From Hippasteria phrygiana (lineage: Eukaryota > Echinodermata > Asteroidea > Valvatida > Goniasteridae): a stretch of 64,000 nucleotides of DNA. Positions 38,501-51,188 of the stretch are shown one piece after another. A program made the translations under genes and the position numbers. Position 1 is the stretch's first letter. Every line of letters starts with the position of its first letter. The stretch covers positions 3,410,001 through 3,474,000 of the forward strand of contig JAZGUH010000326.1 of the NCBI GenBank assembly GCA_037893225.1. Reading direction: 5' to 3'. The notes under the pieces were generated by a model. That model worked only from the letters and a program-made list of their open reading frames with translations. It ran no database searches and was not told where the DNA came from.

Positions 38501-39735
38501 GCACACAGAGTTCACAGGAAGAAATTTGTTGCGAGGTTTGAATTTTCTCGAAGAGTTCTAACGCTGTGAAGCTGGTGATGGTCTCAAATTGTTGCGCTAT
38601 ATCTAAGCTACCAATACGTGTAAACATTACTGGATTTGGTCAATATACCAGTCAATTATGAACAGGGAAAGGAGGGGCGTTCATCTGAAAATATGGCAAA
38701 CGTCAAGCAGTCACAATACAGAATCGGAAGAACGCACACAGAGTTCACGGGAAGAAATTTTTTGCGAGGTTTGAATTTTCTCGAAGAGTTCTAACGCTGT
38801 GAAGCTGGCGATTGTCTGAAATTGTTGCGCTAGATCTAAGCTACCCATACGTGTGAAAATTGCTGGATTTGGTCAATATCCCATTCAATTATGAACAGGG
38901 AAAGGAGGGGCGTTCATCTGAAAATGTGGCAAACGTTAAGCAGCCACAATGCAGTAAATGGGAGAACGCACACAGAGTTCACGGGAAGAAATTAGGTGCG
39001 AGGTTTGAATTTTCTCGAAGAGTTCCAACGCTTTGAAGCTGGCGATTGTCTCAAATTGTTGCGCTAGATCTAAGCTACCCATACGTGTGAAAATTGCTGG
39101 ATTTGGTCAATATCCCATTCAATTATGAACAGGGAAAGGAGGGGCGTTCATCTGAAAATGTGGCAAACGTTAAGCAGTCACAATACAGAATCGGAAGAAC
39201 GCACACAGAGTTCACGGGAAGAAATTTGTTGCGAGGTTTGAATTTTCTCGAAGAGTTCTAACGCTGTGAAGCTGGCGATTGTCTCAAATTGTTGAGCTAG
39301 ATCTAAGCTACCCATACGTGTGAAAATTGCTGGATTTGGTCATTATCCCATTCAATTATGAACAGGGAAAGGAGGGGCGTTCATCTGAAAATGTGGCAAA
39401 CGTTAAGCAGCCACAATGCAGTAAAAGGGAGAACGCACACAGAGTTCACGGGAAGAAATTTGTTGCGAGGTTTGAATTTTATCGAAGAGTTCTAACGCTG
39501 TGAAGCTGGCGATTGTCTCAAATTGTTGCGCTAGATCTAAGCTACCAATACGTGTGAAAATTGCTGGATTTGGTCAATATCCCATTCAATTATGAACAGG
39601 GAAAGGAGGGGCGTTCATCTGAAATTGTTGCAAACGTTAAGCAGTCACAATGCAGTAAACGGGAGAACGCACACAGAGTTCACGGGAAGAAATTAGGTGC
39701 GAGGTTTGAATTTTCTCGAAGAGTTCTAACGCTGT
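32957..39735 (+). repeat. 29-unit duplication, copy 1, 6,779 bp
   Basis: The order is A2-B-Ca-L-P-Q-R-J-K-B, then N-C-G-B-Ct-H-I-J-K-B (35296), then N-C-G-B-Ct-H-I-J-K (37633). It contains three private marks at fixed spacing: GAGGCTGG at 35997, GCTAGTGATGG in C at 37867, and AAATTGTTGC in K near 39625. All three recur exactly 6,779 bp later. Confidence 0.9.
35296..37632 (+). repeat. 10-unit HOR, N-C-G-B-Ct-H-I-J-K-B, 2,337 bp
   Basis: Units start at 35296, 35530, 35763, 35997, 36231, 36464, 36698, 36931, 37165 and 37399. This is the basic HOR of the right-hand domain. Complete copies also lie at 42075-44411, 44412-46748 and 54462-56798. Copies that lack the last B or end in a hybrid lie at 37633 and 48853. 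The period is 10 x 234 minus 3, because C, Ct and I are 233 bp. Confidence 0.9.
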
Positions 39736-39969
39736 GAAGCTGGCGATGGTCTCAAATTGTTGCGCTAGATCTAAGCTACCCATACGTGTGAAAATTGCGG
39801 GATTTGGTCAATATCCCATTCAATTATGAACAGGGAAAGGAGGGGCGTTCATCTGAAAATGTGGCAAACGTCAAGCAGTCACAATGCAGTAAACGGGAGA
39901 ACGCACACAGAGTTCACGGGAAGAAATTAGGTGCGAGGTTTGAATTTTCTCGAAGAGTTCTAACGCTGT
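39736..39969 (+). repeat. Hybrid unit B/A2, joint of the 6,779-bp duplication
   Basis: It follows K, where B is expected, and starts as B (GATGGTCTC; last B-specific base 39748). It continues as A2 (AATTGCGGG from 39797, GTCAAG, ACGGGAG) and is followed by B-Ca-L-P, as A2 is at 32957. The switch is between 39749 and 39796. Confidence 0.86.
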
Positions 39970-42900
39970 GAAGCTGGCGATGGTCTCAAATTGTTGCGCT
40001 AGATCTAAGCTACCCATACGTGTGAAAATTACTGGATTTGGTCAATATCCCATTCAATTATGAACAGGGAAAGGAGGGGCGTTCATCTGAAAATGTGGCA
40101 AACGTTAAGCAGTCACAATGCAGTAAACGGAAGAACGCACACAGAGTTCACAGGAAGAAATTTGTTGCGAGGTTTGAATTTTCTCGAAGAGTTCTAACGC
40201 TGTGAAGCTGGTGATGGTCTCAAATTGTTGCGCTATATCTAAGCTACCAATACGTGTAAACATTACTGGATTTGGTCAATATACCAGTCAATTATGAACA
40301 GGGAAAGGAGGGGCGTTCATCTGAAAATATGGCAAACGTTAAACAGTCACAATACAGAATCGGAAGAACGCACACAGAGTTCACGGGAAGAAATTTGTTG
40401 CGAGTTTTGAATTTTCTCGAAGAGTTCTAACGCTGTGAAGCTGGCGATTGTCTGAAATTGTTGCGCTAGATCTAAGCTACCCATACGTGTGAAAATTGCT
40501 GGATTTGGTCAATATCCCATTCAATTATGAACAGGGAAAGGAGGGGCGTTCATCTGAAAATGTGGCAAACGTTAAGCAGCCACAATGCAGTAAACGGGAG
40601 AACGCACACAGAGTTCACGGGAAGAAATTAGGTGCGAGGTTTGAATTTTCTCGAAGAGTTCTAACGCTGTGAAGCTGGCGATGGTCTCAAATTGTTGCGC
40701 TAGATCTAAGCTACCCATACGTGTAAAAATTACTTGATTTGGTCAATACACCATTCAATTATGAACAGGGAAAGGAGGGGCGTTCATCTGAAAATGTGGC
40801 AAAACGTTAAGCAGTCACAATGCAGGAAACGGAAGAACGCACACAGAGTTCACAGGAAGAAATTAGTTGCGAGGTTTGAATTTTCTCGAAGAGTTCTAAC
40901 GCTGTGAAGCTGGCGATGGTCTCAAATTGTTGCGCTAGATCTAAGCTACCCATATGTGTGAAAATTACTGGATTTTGTCAATATCCCATTCAATTATGAA
41001 CAGGGAAAGGAGGGGCGTTCATCTGAAAATATGGCAAACGTTAAGCAGTCACAATACAGTAAACGGAAGAACGCAAACAGAGTTCATAGGAAGAAATTTG
41101 TTGCGAGGTTTGAATTTTCTGGAAGAGTTCTAACGCTGTGAAGCTGGCGATTGTCTGAAATTGTTGCGCTAGATCTAAGCTACCCATACGTGTGAAAATT
41201 GCTGGATTTGGTCAATATCCCATTCAATTATGAACAGGGAAAGGAGGGGCGTTCATCAGAAAATGTGGCAAACGTTAAGCAGTCACAATACAGAATCGGA
41301 AGAACGCACACAGAGTTCACGGGAAGAAATTTGTTGCGAGGTTTGAATTTTCTCGAAGAGTTCTAACGCTGTGAAGCTGGCGATTGTCTCAAATTGTTGA
41401 GCTAGATCTAAGCTACCCATACGTGTGAAAATTGCTGGATTTGGTCATTATCCCATTCAATTATGAACAGGGAAAGGAGGGGCGTTCATCTGAAAATGTG
41501 GCAAACGTTAAGCAGCCACAATGCAGTAAAAGGGAGAACGCACACAGAGTTCACGGGAAGAAATTTGTTGCGAGGTTTGAATTTTATCGAAGAGTTCTAA
41601 CGCTGTGAAGCTGGCGATTGTCTCAAATTGTTGCGCTAGATCTAAGCTACCAATACGTGTGAAAATTGCTGGATTTGGTCAATATCCCATTCAATTATGA
41701 ACAGGGAAAGGAGGGGCGTTCATCTGAAATTGTGGCAAACGTTAAGCAGTCACAATGCAGTAAACGGGAGAACGCACACAGAGTTCACGGGAAGAAATTA
41801 GGTGCGAGGTTTGAATTTTCTCGAAGAGTTCTAACGCTGTGAAGCTGGCGATGGTCTCAAATTGTTGCGCTAGATCTAAGCTACCCATACGTGTGAAAAT
41901 TACTGGATTTGGTCAATATCCCATTCAATTATGAACAGGGAAAGGAGGGGCGTTCATCTGAAAATGTGGCAAACGTTAAGCAGTCACAATGCAGTAAACG
42001 GAAGAACGCACACAGAGTTCACAGGAAGAAATTTGTTGCGAGGTTTGAATTTTCTCGAAGAGTTCTAACGCTGTGAAGCTGGCGATGGTCTGAAATTGTT
42101 GCGCTATATCTGAGCTACCCATTCGTGTGAAAATTACTGGATTTGGTCAATATCCCATTCAATTATGAACAGGGAAAGGAGGGGCGTTCATCTGAAAATG
42201 TGGCAAACGTTAAGCAGTCACAATGCAGTAAACGGAAGAACGCACACAGAGTTCACAGGAAGAAATTTGTTGCGAGGTTTGAATTTTCTCGAAGAGTTCT
42301 AACGCTGTGAAGCTGGTGATGGTCTCAAATTGTTGCGCTATATCTAAGCTACCAATACGTGTAAACATTACTGGATTTGGTCAATATACCAGTCAATTAT
42401 GAACAGGGAAAGGAGGGGCGTTCATCTGAAAATATGGCAAACGTCAAGCAGTCACAATACAGAATCGGAAGAACGCACACAGAGTTCACGGGAAGAAATT
42501 TGTTGCGAGGTTTGAATTTTCTCGAAGAGTTCTAACGCTGTGAAGCTGGCGATTGTCTGAAATTGTTGCGCTAGATCTAAGCTACCCATACGTGTGAAAA
42601 TTGCTGGATTTGGTCAATATCCCATTCAATTATGAACAGGGAAAGGAGGGGCGTTCATCTGAAAATGTGGCAAACGTTAAGCAGTCACAATGCAGTAAAC
42701 GGGAGAACGCACACAGAGTTCACGGGAAGAAATTAGGTGCGAGGTTTGAATTTTCTCGAAGAGTTCTAACGCTGTGAGGCTGGCGATGGTCTCAAATTGT
42801 TGCGCTAGATCTAAGCTACCCATACGTGTGAAAATTACTGGATTTGGTCAATATCCCATTCAATTATGAACAGGGAAAGGAGGGGCGTTCATCTGAAAAT

Positions 42901-45900
42901 GTGGCAAACGTTAAGCAGTCACAATGCAGTAAACGGAAGAACGCACACAGAGTTCACAGGAAGAAATTTGTTGCGAGGTTTGAATTTTCTCGAAGAGTTC
43001 TAACGCTGTGAAGCTGGTGATGGTCTCAAATTGTTGCGCTATATCTAAGCTACCAATACGTGTAAACATTACTGGATTTGGTCAATATACCAGTCAATTA
43101 TGAACAGGGAAAGGAGGGGCGTTCATCTGAAAATATGGCAAACGTCAAGCAGTCACAATACAGAATCGGAAGAACGCACACAGAGTTCACGGGAAGAAAT
43201 TTTTTGCGAGGTTTGAATTTTCTCGAAGAGTTCTAACGCTGTGAAGCTGGCGATTGTCTGAAATTGTTGCGCTAGATCTAAGCTACCCATACGTGTGAAA
43301 ATTGCTGGATTTGGTCAATATCCCATTCAATTATGAACAGGGAAAGGAGGGGCGTTCATCTGAAAATGTGGCAAACGTTAAGCAGCCACAATGCAGTAAA
43401 TGGGAGAACGCACACAGAGTTCACGGGAAGAAATTAGGTGCGAGGTTTGAATTTTCTCGAAGAGTTCCAACGCTTTGAAGCTGGCGATTGTCTCAAATTG
43501 TTGCGCTAGATCTAAGCTACCCATACGTGTGAAAATTGCTGGATTTGGTCAATATCCCATTCAATTATGAACAGGGAAAGGAGGGGCGTTCATCTGAAAA
43601 TGTGGCAAACGTTAAGCAGTCACAATACAGAATCGGAAGAACGCACACAGAGTTCACGGGAAGAAATTTGTTGCGAGGTTTGAATTTTCTCGAAGAGTTC
43701 TAACGCTGTGAAGCTGGCGATTGTCTCAAATTGTTGAGCTAGATCTAAGCTACCCATACGTGTGAAAATTGCTGGATTTGGTCATTATCCCATTCAATTA
43801 TGAACAGGGAAAGGAGGGGCGTTCATCTGAAAATGTGGCAAACGTTAAGCAGCCACAATGCAGTAAAAGGGAGAACGCACACAGAGTTCACGGGAAGAAA
43901 TTTGTTGCGAGGTTTGAATTTTATCGAAGAGTTCTAACGCTGTGAAGCTGGCGATTGTCTCAAATTGTTGCGCTAGATCTAAGCTACCAATACGTGTGAA
44001 AATTGCTGGATTTGGTCAATATCCCATTCAATTATGAACAGGGAAAGGAGGGGCGTTCATCTGAAATTGTGGCAAACGTTAAGCAGTCACAATGCAGTAA
44101 ACGGGAGAACGCACACAGAGTTCACGGGAAGAAATTAGGTGCGAGGTTTGAATTTTCTCGAAGAGTTCTAACGCTGTGAAGCTGGCGATGGTCTCAAATT
44201 GTTGCGCTAGATCTAAGCTACCCATACGTGTGAAAATTACTGGATTTGGTCAATATCCCATTCAATTATGAACAGGGAAAGGAGGGGCGTTCATCTGAAA
44301 ATGTGGCAAACGTTAAGCAGTCACAATGCAGTAAACGGAAGAACGCACACAGAGTTCACAGGAAGAAATTTGTTGCGAGGTTTGAATTTTCTCGAAGAGT
44401 TCTAACGCTGTGAAGCTGGCGATGGTCTGAAATTGTTGCGCTATATCTGAGCTACCCATTCGTGTGAAAATTACTGGATTTGGTCAATATCCCATTCAAT
44501 TATGAACAGGGAAAGGAGGGGCGTTCATCTGAAAATGTGGCAAACGTTAAGCAGTCACAATGCAGTAAACGGAAGAACGCACACAGAGTTCACAGGAAGA
44601 AATTTGTTGCGAGGTTTGAATTTTCTCGAAGAGTTCTAACGCTGTGAAGCTAGTGATGGTCTCAAATTGTTGCGCTATATCTAAGCTACCAATACGTGTA
44701 AACATTACTGGATTTGGTCAATATACCAGTCAATTATGAACAGGGAAAGGAGGGGCGTTCATCTGAAAATATGGCAAACGTCAAGCAGTCACAATACAGA
44801 ATCGGAAGAACGCACACAGAGTTCACGGGAAGAAATTTGTTGCGAGGTTTGAATTTTCTCGAAGAGTTCTAACGCTGTGAAGCTGGCGATTGTCTGAAAT
44901 TGTTGCGCTAGATCTAAGCTACCCATACGTGTGAAAATTGCTGGATTTGGTCAATATCCCATTCAATTATGAACAGGGAAAGGAGGGGCGTTCATCTGAA
45001 AATGTGGCAAACGTTAAGCAGTCACAATGCAGTAAACGGGAGAACGCACACAGAGTTCACGGGAAGAAATTAGGTGCGAGGTTTGAATTTTCTCGAAGAG
45101 TTCTAACGCTGTGAAGCTGGCGATGGTCTCAAATTGTTGCGCTAGATCTAAGCTACCCATACGTGTGAAAATTACTGGATTTGGTCAATATCCCATTCAA
45201 TTATGAACAGGGAAAGGAGGGGCGTTCATCTGAAAATGTGGCAAACGTTAAGCAGTCACAATGCAGTAAACGGAAGAACGCACACAGAGTTCACAGGAAG
45301 AAATTTGTTGCGAGGTTTGAATTTTCTCGAAGAGTTCTAACGCTGTGAAGCTGGTGATGGTCTCAAATTGTTGCGCTATATCTAAGCTACCAATACGTGT
45401 AAACATTACTGGATTTGGTCAATATACCAGTCAATTATGAACAGGGAAAGGAGGGGCGTTCATCTGAAAATATGGCAAACGTCAAGCAGTCACAATACAG
45501 AATCGGAAGAACGCACACAGAGTTCACGGGAAGAAATTTTTTGCGAGGTTTGAATTTTCTCGAAGAGTTCTAACGCTGTGAAGCTGGCGATTGTCTGAAA
45601 TTGTTGCGCTAGATCTAAGCTACCCATACGTGTGAAAATTGCTGGATTTGGTCAATATCCCATTCAATTATGAACAGGGAAAGGAGGGGCGTTCATCTGA
45701 AAATGTGGCAAACGTTAAGCAGCCACAATGCAGTAAATGGGAGAACGCACACAGAGTTCACGGGAAGAAATTAGGTGCGAGGTTTGAATTTTCTCGAAGA
45801 GTTCCAACGCTTTGAAGCTGGCGATTGTCTCAAATTGTTGCGCTAGATCTAAGCTACCCATACGTGTGAAAATTGCTGGATTTGGTCAATATCCCATTCA

Positions 45901-46514
45901 ATTATGAACAGGGAAAGGAGGGGCGTTCATCTGAAAATGTGGCAAACGTTAAGCAGTCACAATACAGAATCGGAAGAACGCACACAGAGTTCACGGGAAG
46001 AAATTTGTTGCGAGGTTTGAATTTTCTCGAAGAGTTCTAACGCTGTGAAGCTGGCGATTGTCTCAAATTGTTGAGCTAGATCTAAGCTACCCATACGTGT
46101 GAAAATTGCTGGATTTGGTCATTATCCCATTCAATTATGAACAGGGAAAGGAGGGGCGTTCATCTGAAAATGTGGCAAACGTTAAGCAGCCACAATGCAG
46201 TAAAAGGGAGAACGCACACAGAGTTCACGGGAAGAAATTTGTTGCGAGGTTTGAATTTTATCGAAGAGTTCTAACGCTGTGAAGCTGGCGATTGTCTCAA
46301 ATTGTTGCGCTAGATCTAAGCTACCAATACGTGTGAAAATTGCTGGATTTGGTCAATATCCCATTCAATTATGAACAGGGAAAGGAGGGGCGTTCATCTG
46401 AAATTGTTGCAAACGTTAAGCAGTCACAATGCAGTAAACGGGAGAACGCACACAGAGTTCACGGGAAGAAATTAGGTGCGAGGTTTGAATTTTCTCGAAG
46501 AGTTCTAACGCTGT
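39736..46514 (+). repeat. 29-unit duplication, copy 2, 6,779 bp
   Basis: The unit order matches the block at 32957. GAGGCTGG recurs at 42776, GCTAGTGATGG in C at 44646, and AAATTGTTGC in K at about 46404. The HOR starts are N at 42075 and N at 44412. It is followed by an intact B at 46515 and N at 46749, while copy 1 is followed by the B/A2 hybrid. This is the largest duplication in the window. Confidence 0.9.
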
Positions 46515-49500
46515 GAAGCTGGCGATGGTCTCAAATTGTTGCGCTAGATCTAAGCTACCCATACGTGTGAAAATTACTGGATTTGGTCAATATCCCATTC
46601 AATTATGAACAGGGAAAGGAGGGGCGTTCATCTGAAAATGTGGCAAACGTTAAGCAGTCACAATGCAGTAAACGGAAGAACGCACACAGAGTTCACAGGA
46701 AGAAATTTGTTGCGAGGTTTGAATTTTCTCGAAGAGTTCTAACGCTGTGAAGCTGGCGATGGTCTGAAATTGTTGCGCTATATCTGAGCTACCCATTCGT
46801 GTGAAAATTACTGGATTTGGTCAATATCCCATTCAATTATGAACAGGGAAAGGAGGGGCGTTCATCTGAAAATGTGGCAAACGTTAAGCAGTCACAATGC
46901 AGTAAACGGAAGAACGCACACAGAGTTCACAGGAAGAAATTTGTTGCGAGGTTTGAATTTTCTCGAAGAGTTCTAACGCTGTGAAGCTGGTGATGGTCTC
47001 AAATTGTTGCGCTATATCTAAGCTACCAATACGTGTAAACATTACTGGATTTGGTCAATATACCAGTCAATTATGAACAGGGAAAGGAGGGGCGTTCATC
47101 TGAAAATATGGCAAACGTCAAGCAGTCACAATACAGAATCGGAAGAACGCACACAGAGTTCACGGGAAGAAATTTGTTGCGAGGTTTGAATTTTCTCGAA
47201 GAGTTCTAACGCTGTGAAGCTGGCGATGGTCTCAAATTGTTGCGCTAGATCTAAGCTACCCATACGTGTGAAAATTGCTGGATTTGGTCAATATCCCATT
47301 CAATTATGAATAGGGAAAGGAGGGGCGTTCATCTGAAAATGTGGCAAACGTTAAGCAGCCACAATGCAGTAAACGGGAGAACGCACACAGAGTTCACGGG
47401 AAGAAATTAGGTGCGAGGTTTGAATTTTCTCGAAGAGTTCTAACGCTGTGAAGCTGGCGATGGTCTCAAATTGTTGCGCTAGATCTAAGCTACCCATACG
47501 TGTAAAAATTACTTGATTTGGTCAATACACCATTCAATTATGAACAGGGCAAGGAGGGGCGTTCATCTGAAAATGTGGCAAACGTTAAGCAGTCACAATG
47601 CAGTAAACGGAAGAACGCACACAGAGTTCACAGGAAGAAATTAGTTGCGAGGTTTGAATTTTCTCGAAGAGTTCTAACGCTGTGAAGCTGGCGATGGTCT
47701 CAAATTGTTGCGCTAGATCTAAGCTACCCATATGTGTGAAAATTACTGGATTTTGTCAATATCCCATTCAATTATGAACAGGGAAAGGAGGGGCGTTCAT
47801 CTGAAAATATGGCAAACGTTAAGCAGTCACAATACAGTAAACGGAAGAACGCAAACAGAGTTCATAGGAAGAAATTTGTTGCGAGGTTTGAATTTTCTGG
47901 AAGAGTTCTAACGCTGTGAAGCTGGCGATTGTCTGAAATTGTTGCGCTAGATCTAAGCTACCCATACGTGTGAAAATTGCTGGATTTGGTCAATATCCCA
48001 TTCAATTATGAACAGGGAAAGGAGGGGCGTTCATCAGAAAATGTGGCAAACGTTAAGCAGTCACAATACAGAATCGGAAGAACGCACACAGAGTTCACGG
48101 GAAGAAATTTGTTGCGAGGTTTGAATTTTCTCGAAGAGTTCTAACGCTGTGAAGCTGGCGATTGTCTCAAATTGTTGAGCTAGATCTAAGCTACCCATAC
48201 GTGTGAAAATTGCTGGATTTGGTCATTATCCCATTCAATTATGAACAGGGAAAGGAGGGGCGTTCATCTGAAAATGTGGCAAACGTTAAGCAGCCACAAT
48301 GCAGTAAAAGGGAGAACGCACACAGAGTTCACGGGAAGAAATTTGTTGCGAGGTTTGAATTTTATCGAAGAGTTCTAACGCTGTGAAGCTGGCGATTGTC
48401 TCAAATTGTTGCGCTAGATCTAAGCTACCAATACGTGTGAAAATTGCTGGATTTGGTCAATATCCCATTCAATTATGAACAGGGAAAGGAGGGGCGTTCA
48501 TCTGAAATTGTGGCAAACGTTAAGCAGTCACAATGCAGTAAACGGGAGAACGCACACAGAGTTCACAGGAAGAAATTAGGTGCGAGGTTTGAATTTTCTC
48601 GAAGAGTTCTAACGCTGTGAAGCTGGCGATGGTCTCAAATTGTTGCGCTAGATCTAAGCTACCCATACGTGTGAAAATTACTGGATTTGGTCAATATCCC
48701 ATTCAATTATGAACAGGGAAAGGAGGGGCGTTCATCTGAAAATGTGGCAAACGTTAAGCAGTCACAATGCAGTAAACGGAAGAACGCACACAGAGTTCAC
48801 AGGAAGAAATTTGTTGCGAGGTTTGAATTTTCTCGAAGAGTTCTAACGCTGTGAAGCTGGCGATGGTCTGAAATTGTTGCGCTATATCTGAGCTACCCAT
48901 TCGTGTGAAAATTACTGGATTTGGTCAATATCCCATTCAATTATGAACAGGGAAAGGAGGGGCGTTCATCTGAAAATGTGGCAAACGTTAAGCAGTCACA
49001 ATGCAGTAAACGGAAGAACGCACACAGAGTTCACAGGAAGAAATTTGTTGCGAGGTTTGAATTTTCTCGAAGAGTTCTAACGCTGTGAAGCTGGTGATGG
49101 TCTCAAATTGTTGCGCTATATCTAAGCTACCAATACGTGTAAACATTACTGGATTTGGTCAATATACCAGTCAATTATGAACAGGGAAAGGAGGGGCGTT
49201 CATCTGAAAATATGGCAAACGTCAAGCAGTCACAATACAGAATCGGAAGAACGCACACAGAGTTCACGGGAAGAAATTTGTTGCGAGGTTTGAATTTTCT
49301 CGAAGAGTTCTAACGCTGTGAAGCTGGCGATTGTCTGAAATTGTTGCGCTAGATCTAAGCTACCCATACGTGTGAAAATTGCTGGATTTGGTCAATATCC
49401 CATTCAATTATGAACAGGGAAAGGAGGGGCGTTCATCTGAAAATGTGGCAAACGTTAAGCAGTCACAATGCAGTAAACGGGAGAACGCACACAGAGTTCA

Positions 49501-50955
49501 CGGGAAGAAATTAGGTGCGAGGTTTGAATTTTCTCGAAGAGTTCTAACGCTGTGAAGCTGGCGATGGTCTCAAATTGTTGCGCTAGATCTAAGCTACCCA
49601 TACGTGTGAAAATTACTGGATTTGGTCAATATCCCATTCAATTATGAACAGGGAAAGGAGGGGCGTTCATCTGAAAATGTGGCAAACGTTAAGCAGTCAC
49701 AATGCAGTAAACGGAAGAACGCACACAGAGTTCACAGGAAGAAATTTGTTGCGAGGTTTGAATTTTCTCGAAGAGTTCTAACGCTGTGAAGCTGGTGATG
49801 GTCTCAAATTGTTGCGCTATATCTAAGCTACCAATACGTGTAAACATTACTGGATTTGGTCAATATACCAGTCAATTATGAACAGGGAAAGGAGGGGCGT
49901 TCATCTGAAAATATGGCAAACGTCAAGCAGTCACAATACAGAATCGGAAGAACGCACACAGAGTTCACGGGAAGAAATTTTTTGCGAGGTTTGAATTTTC
50001 TCGAAGAGTTCTAACGCTGTGAAGCTGGCGATTGTCTGAAATTGTTGCGCTAGATCTAAGCTACCCATACGTGTGAAAATTGCTGGATTTGGTCAATATC
50101 CCATTCAATTATGAACAGGGAAAGGAGGGGCGTTCATCTGAAAATGTGGCAAACGTTAAGCAGCCACAATGCAGTAAATGGGAGAACGCACACAGAGTTC
50201 ACGGGAAGAAATTAGGTGCGAGGTTTGAATTTTCTCGAAGAGTTCCAACGCTTTGAAGCTGGCGATTGTCTCAAATTGTTGCGCTAGATCTAAGCTACCC
50301 ATACGTGTGAAAATTGCTGGATTTGGTCAATATCCCATTCAATTATGAACAGGGAAAGGAGGGGCGTTCATCTGAAAATGTGGCAAACGTTAAGCAGTCA
50401 CAATACAGAATCGGAAGAACGCACACAGAGTTCACGGGAAGAAATTTGTTGCGAGGTTTGAATTTTCTCGAAGAGTTCTAACGCTGTGAAGCTGGCGATT
50501 GTCTCAAATTGTTGAGCTAGATCTAAGCTACCCATACGTGTGAAAATTGCTGGATTTGGTCATTATCCCATTCAATTATGAACAGGGAAAGGAGGGGCGT
50601 TCATCTGAAAATGTGGCAAACGTTAAGCAGCCACAATGCAGTAAAAGGGAGAACGCACACAGAGTTCACGGGAAGAAATTTGTTGCGAGGTTTGAATTTT
50701 ATCGAAGAGTTCTAACGCTGTGAAGCTGGCGATTGTCTCAAATTGTTGCGCTAGATCTAAGCTACCAATACGTGTGAAAATTGCTGGATTTGGTCAATAT
50801 CCCATTCAATTATGAACAGGGAAAGGAGGGGCGTTCATCTGAAATTGTGGCAAACGTTAAGCAGTCACAATGCAGTAAACGGGAGAACGCACACAGAGTT
50901 CACGGGAAGAAATTAGGTGCGAGGTTTGAATTTTCTCGAAGAGTTCTAACGCTGT
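45347..50955 (+). repeat. 24-unit duplication, copy 1, 5,609 bp
   Basis: The order is Ct-H-I-J-K-B, N-C-L-P-Q-R-J-K-B, N-C-G-B-Ct-H-I-J-K. Its marks are AAATTGTTGC in the first K (about 46404), GAATAGGG in L, GGGCAAGG in P, and the CACAGG form of the second K. All recur 5,609 bp later. It overlaps the end of the 6,779-bp duplication. Confidence 0.9.
46749..48852 (+). repeat. 9-unit HOR, N-C-L-P-Q-R-J-K-B, 2,104 bp, copy 1
   Basis: Units start at 46749, 46983, 47216, 47450, 47684, 47918, 48151, 48385 and 48619. L has GAATAGGG, P lacks the GCAAAACG insertion and has GGGCAAGG, and K has CACAGG with AAATTAGG. It looks like a fusion of an N-C start with the L-P-Q-R-J-K-B end of the 15-unit HOR. 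Confidence 0.88.
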
Positions 50956-51188
50956 GAAGCTGGCGATGGTCTCAAATTGTTGCGCTAGATCTAAGCTACC
51001 CATACGTGTGAAAATTACTGGATTTGGTCAATATCCCATTCAATTATGAACAGGGAAAGGAGGGGCGTTCATCTGAAAATATGGCAAACGTCAAGCAGTC
51101 ACAATACAGAATCGGAAGAACGCACACAGAGTTCACGGGAAGAAATTTTTTGCGAGGTTTGAATTTTCTCGAAGAGTTCTAACGCTGT
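50956..51188 (+). repeat. Hybrid unit B/Ct, joint of the 5,609-bp duplication
   Basis: It follows K, as B does, and starts as B (GATGGTCTC, CCCATAC, ATTACTGG, TATCCCATTC; last B base 51039). It continues as Ct (AAATATGG from 51081, GTCAAG, ACAGAATCGG, ATTTTTTGCG) and is followed by H, as Ct is. The switch lies in a 41-bp interval that includes the purine run. Confidence 0.88.
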
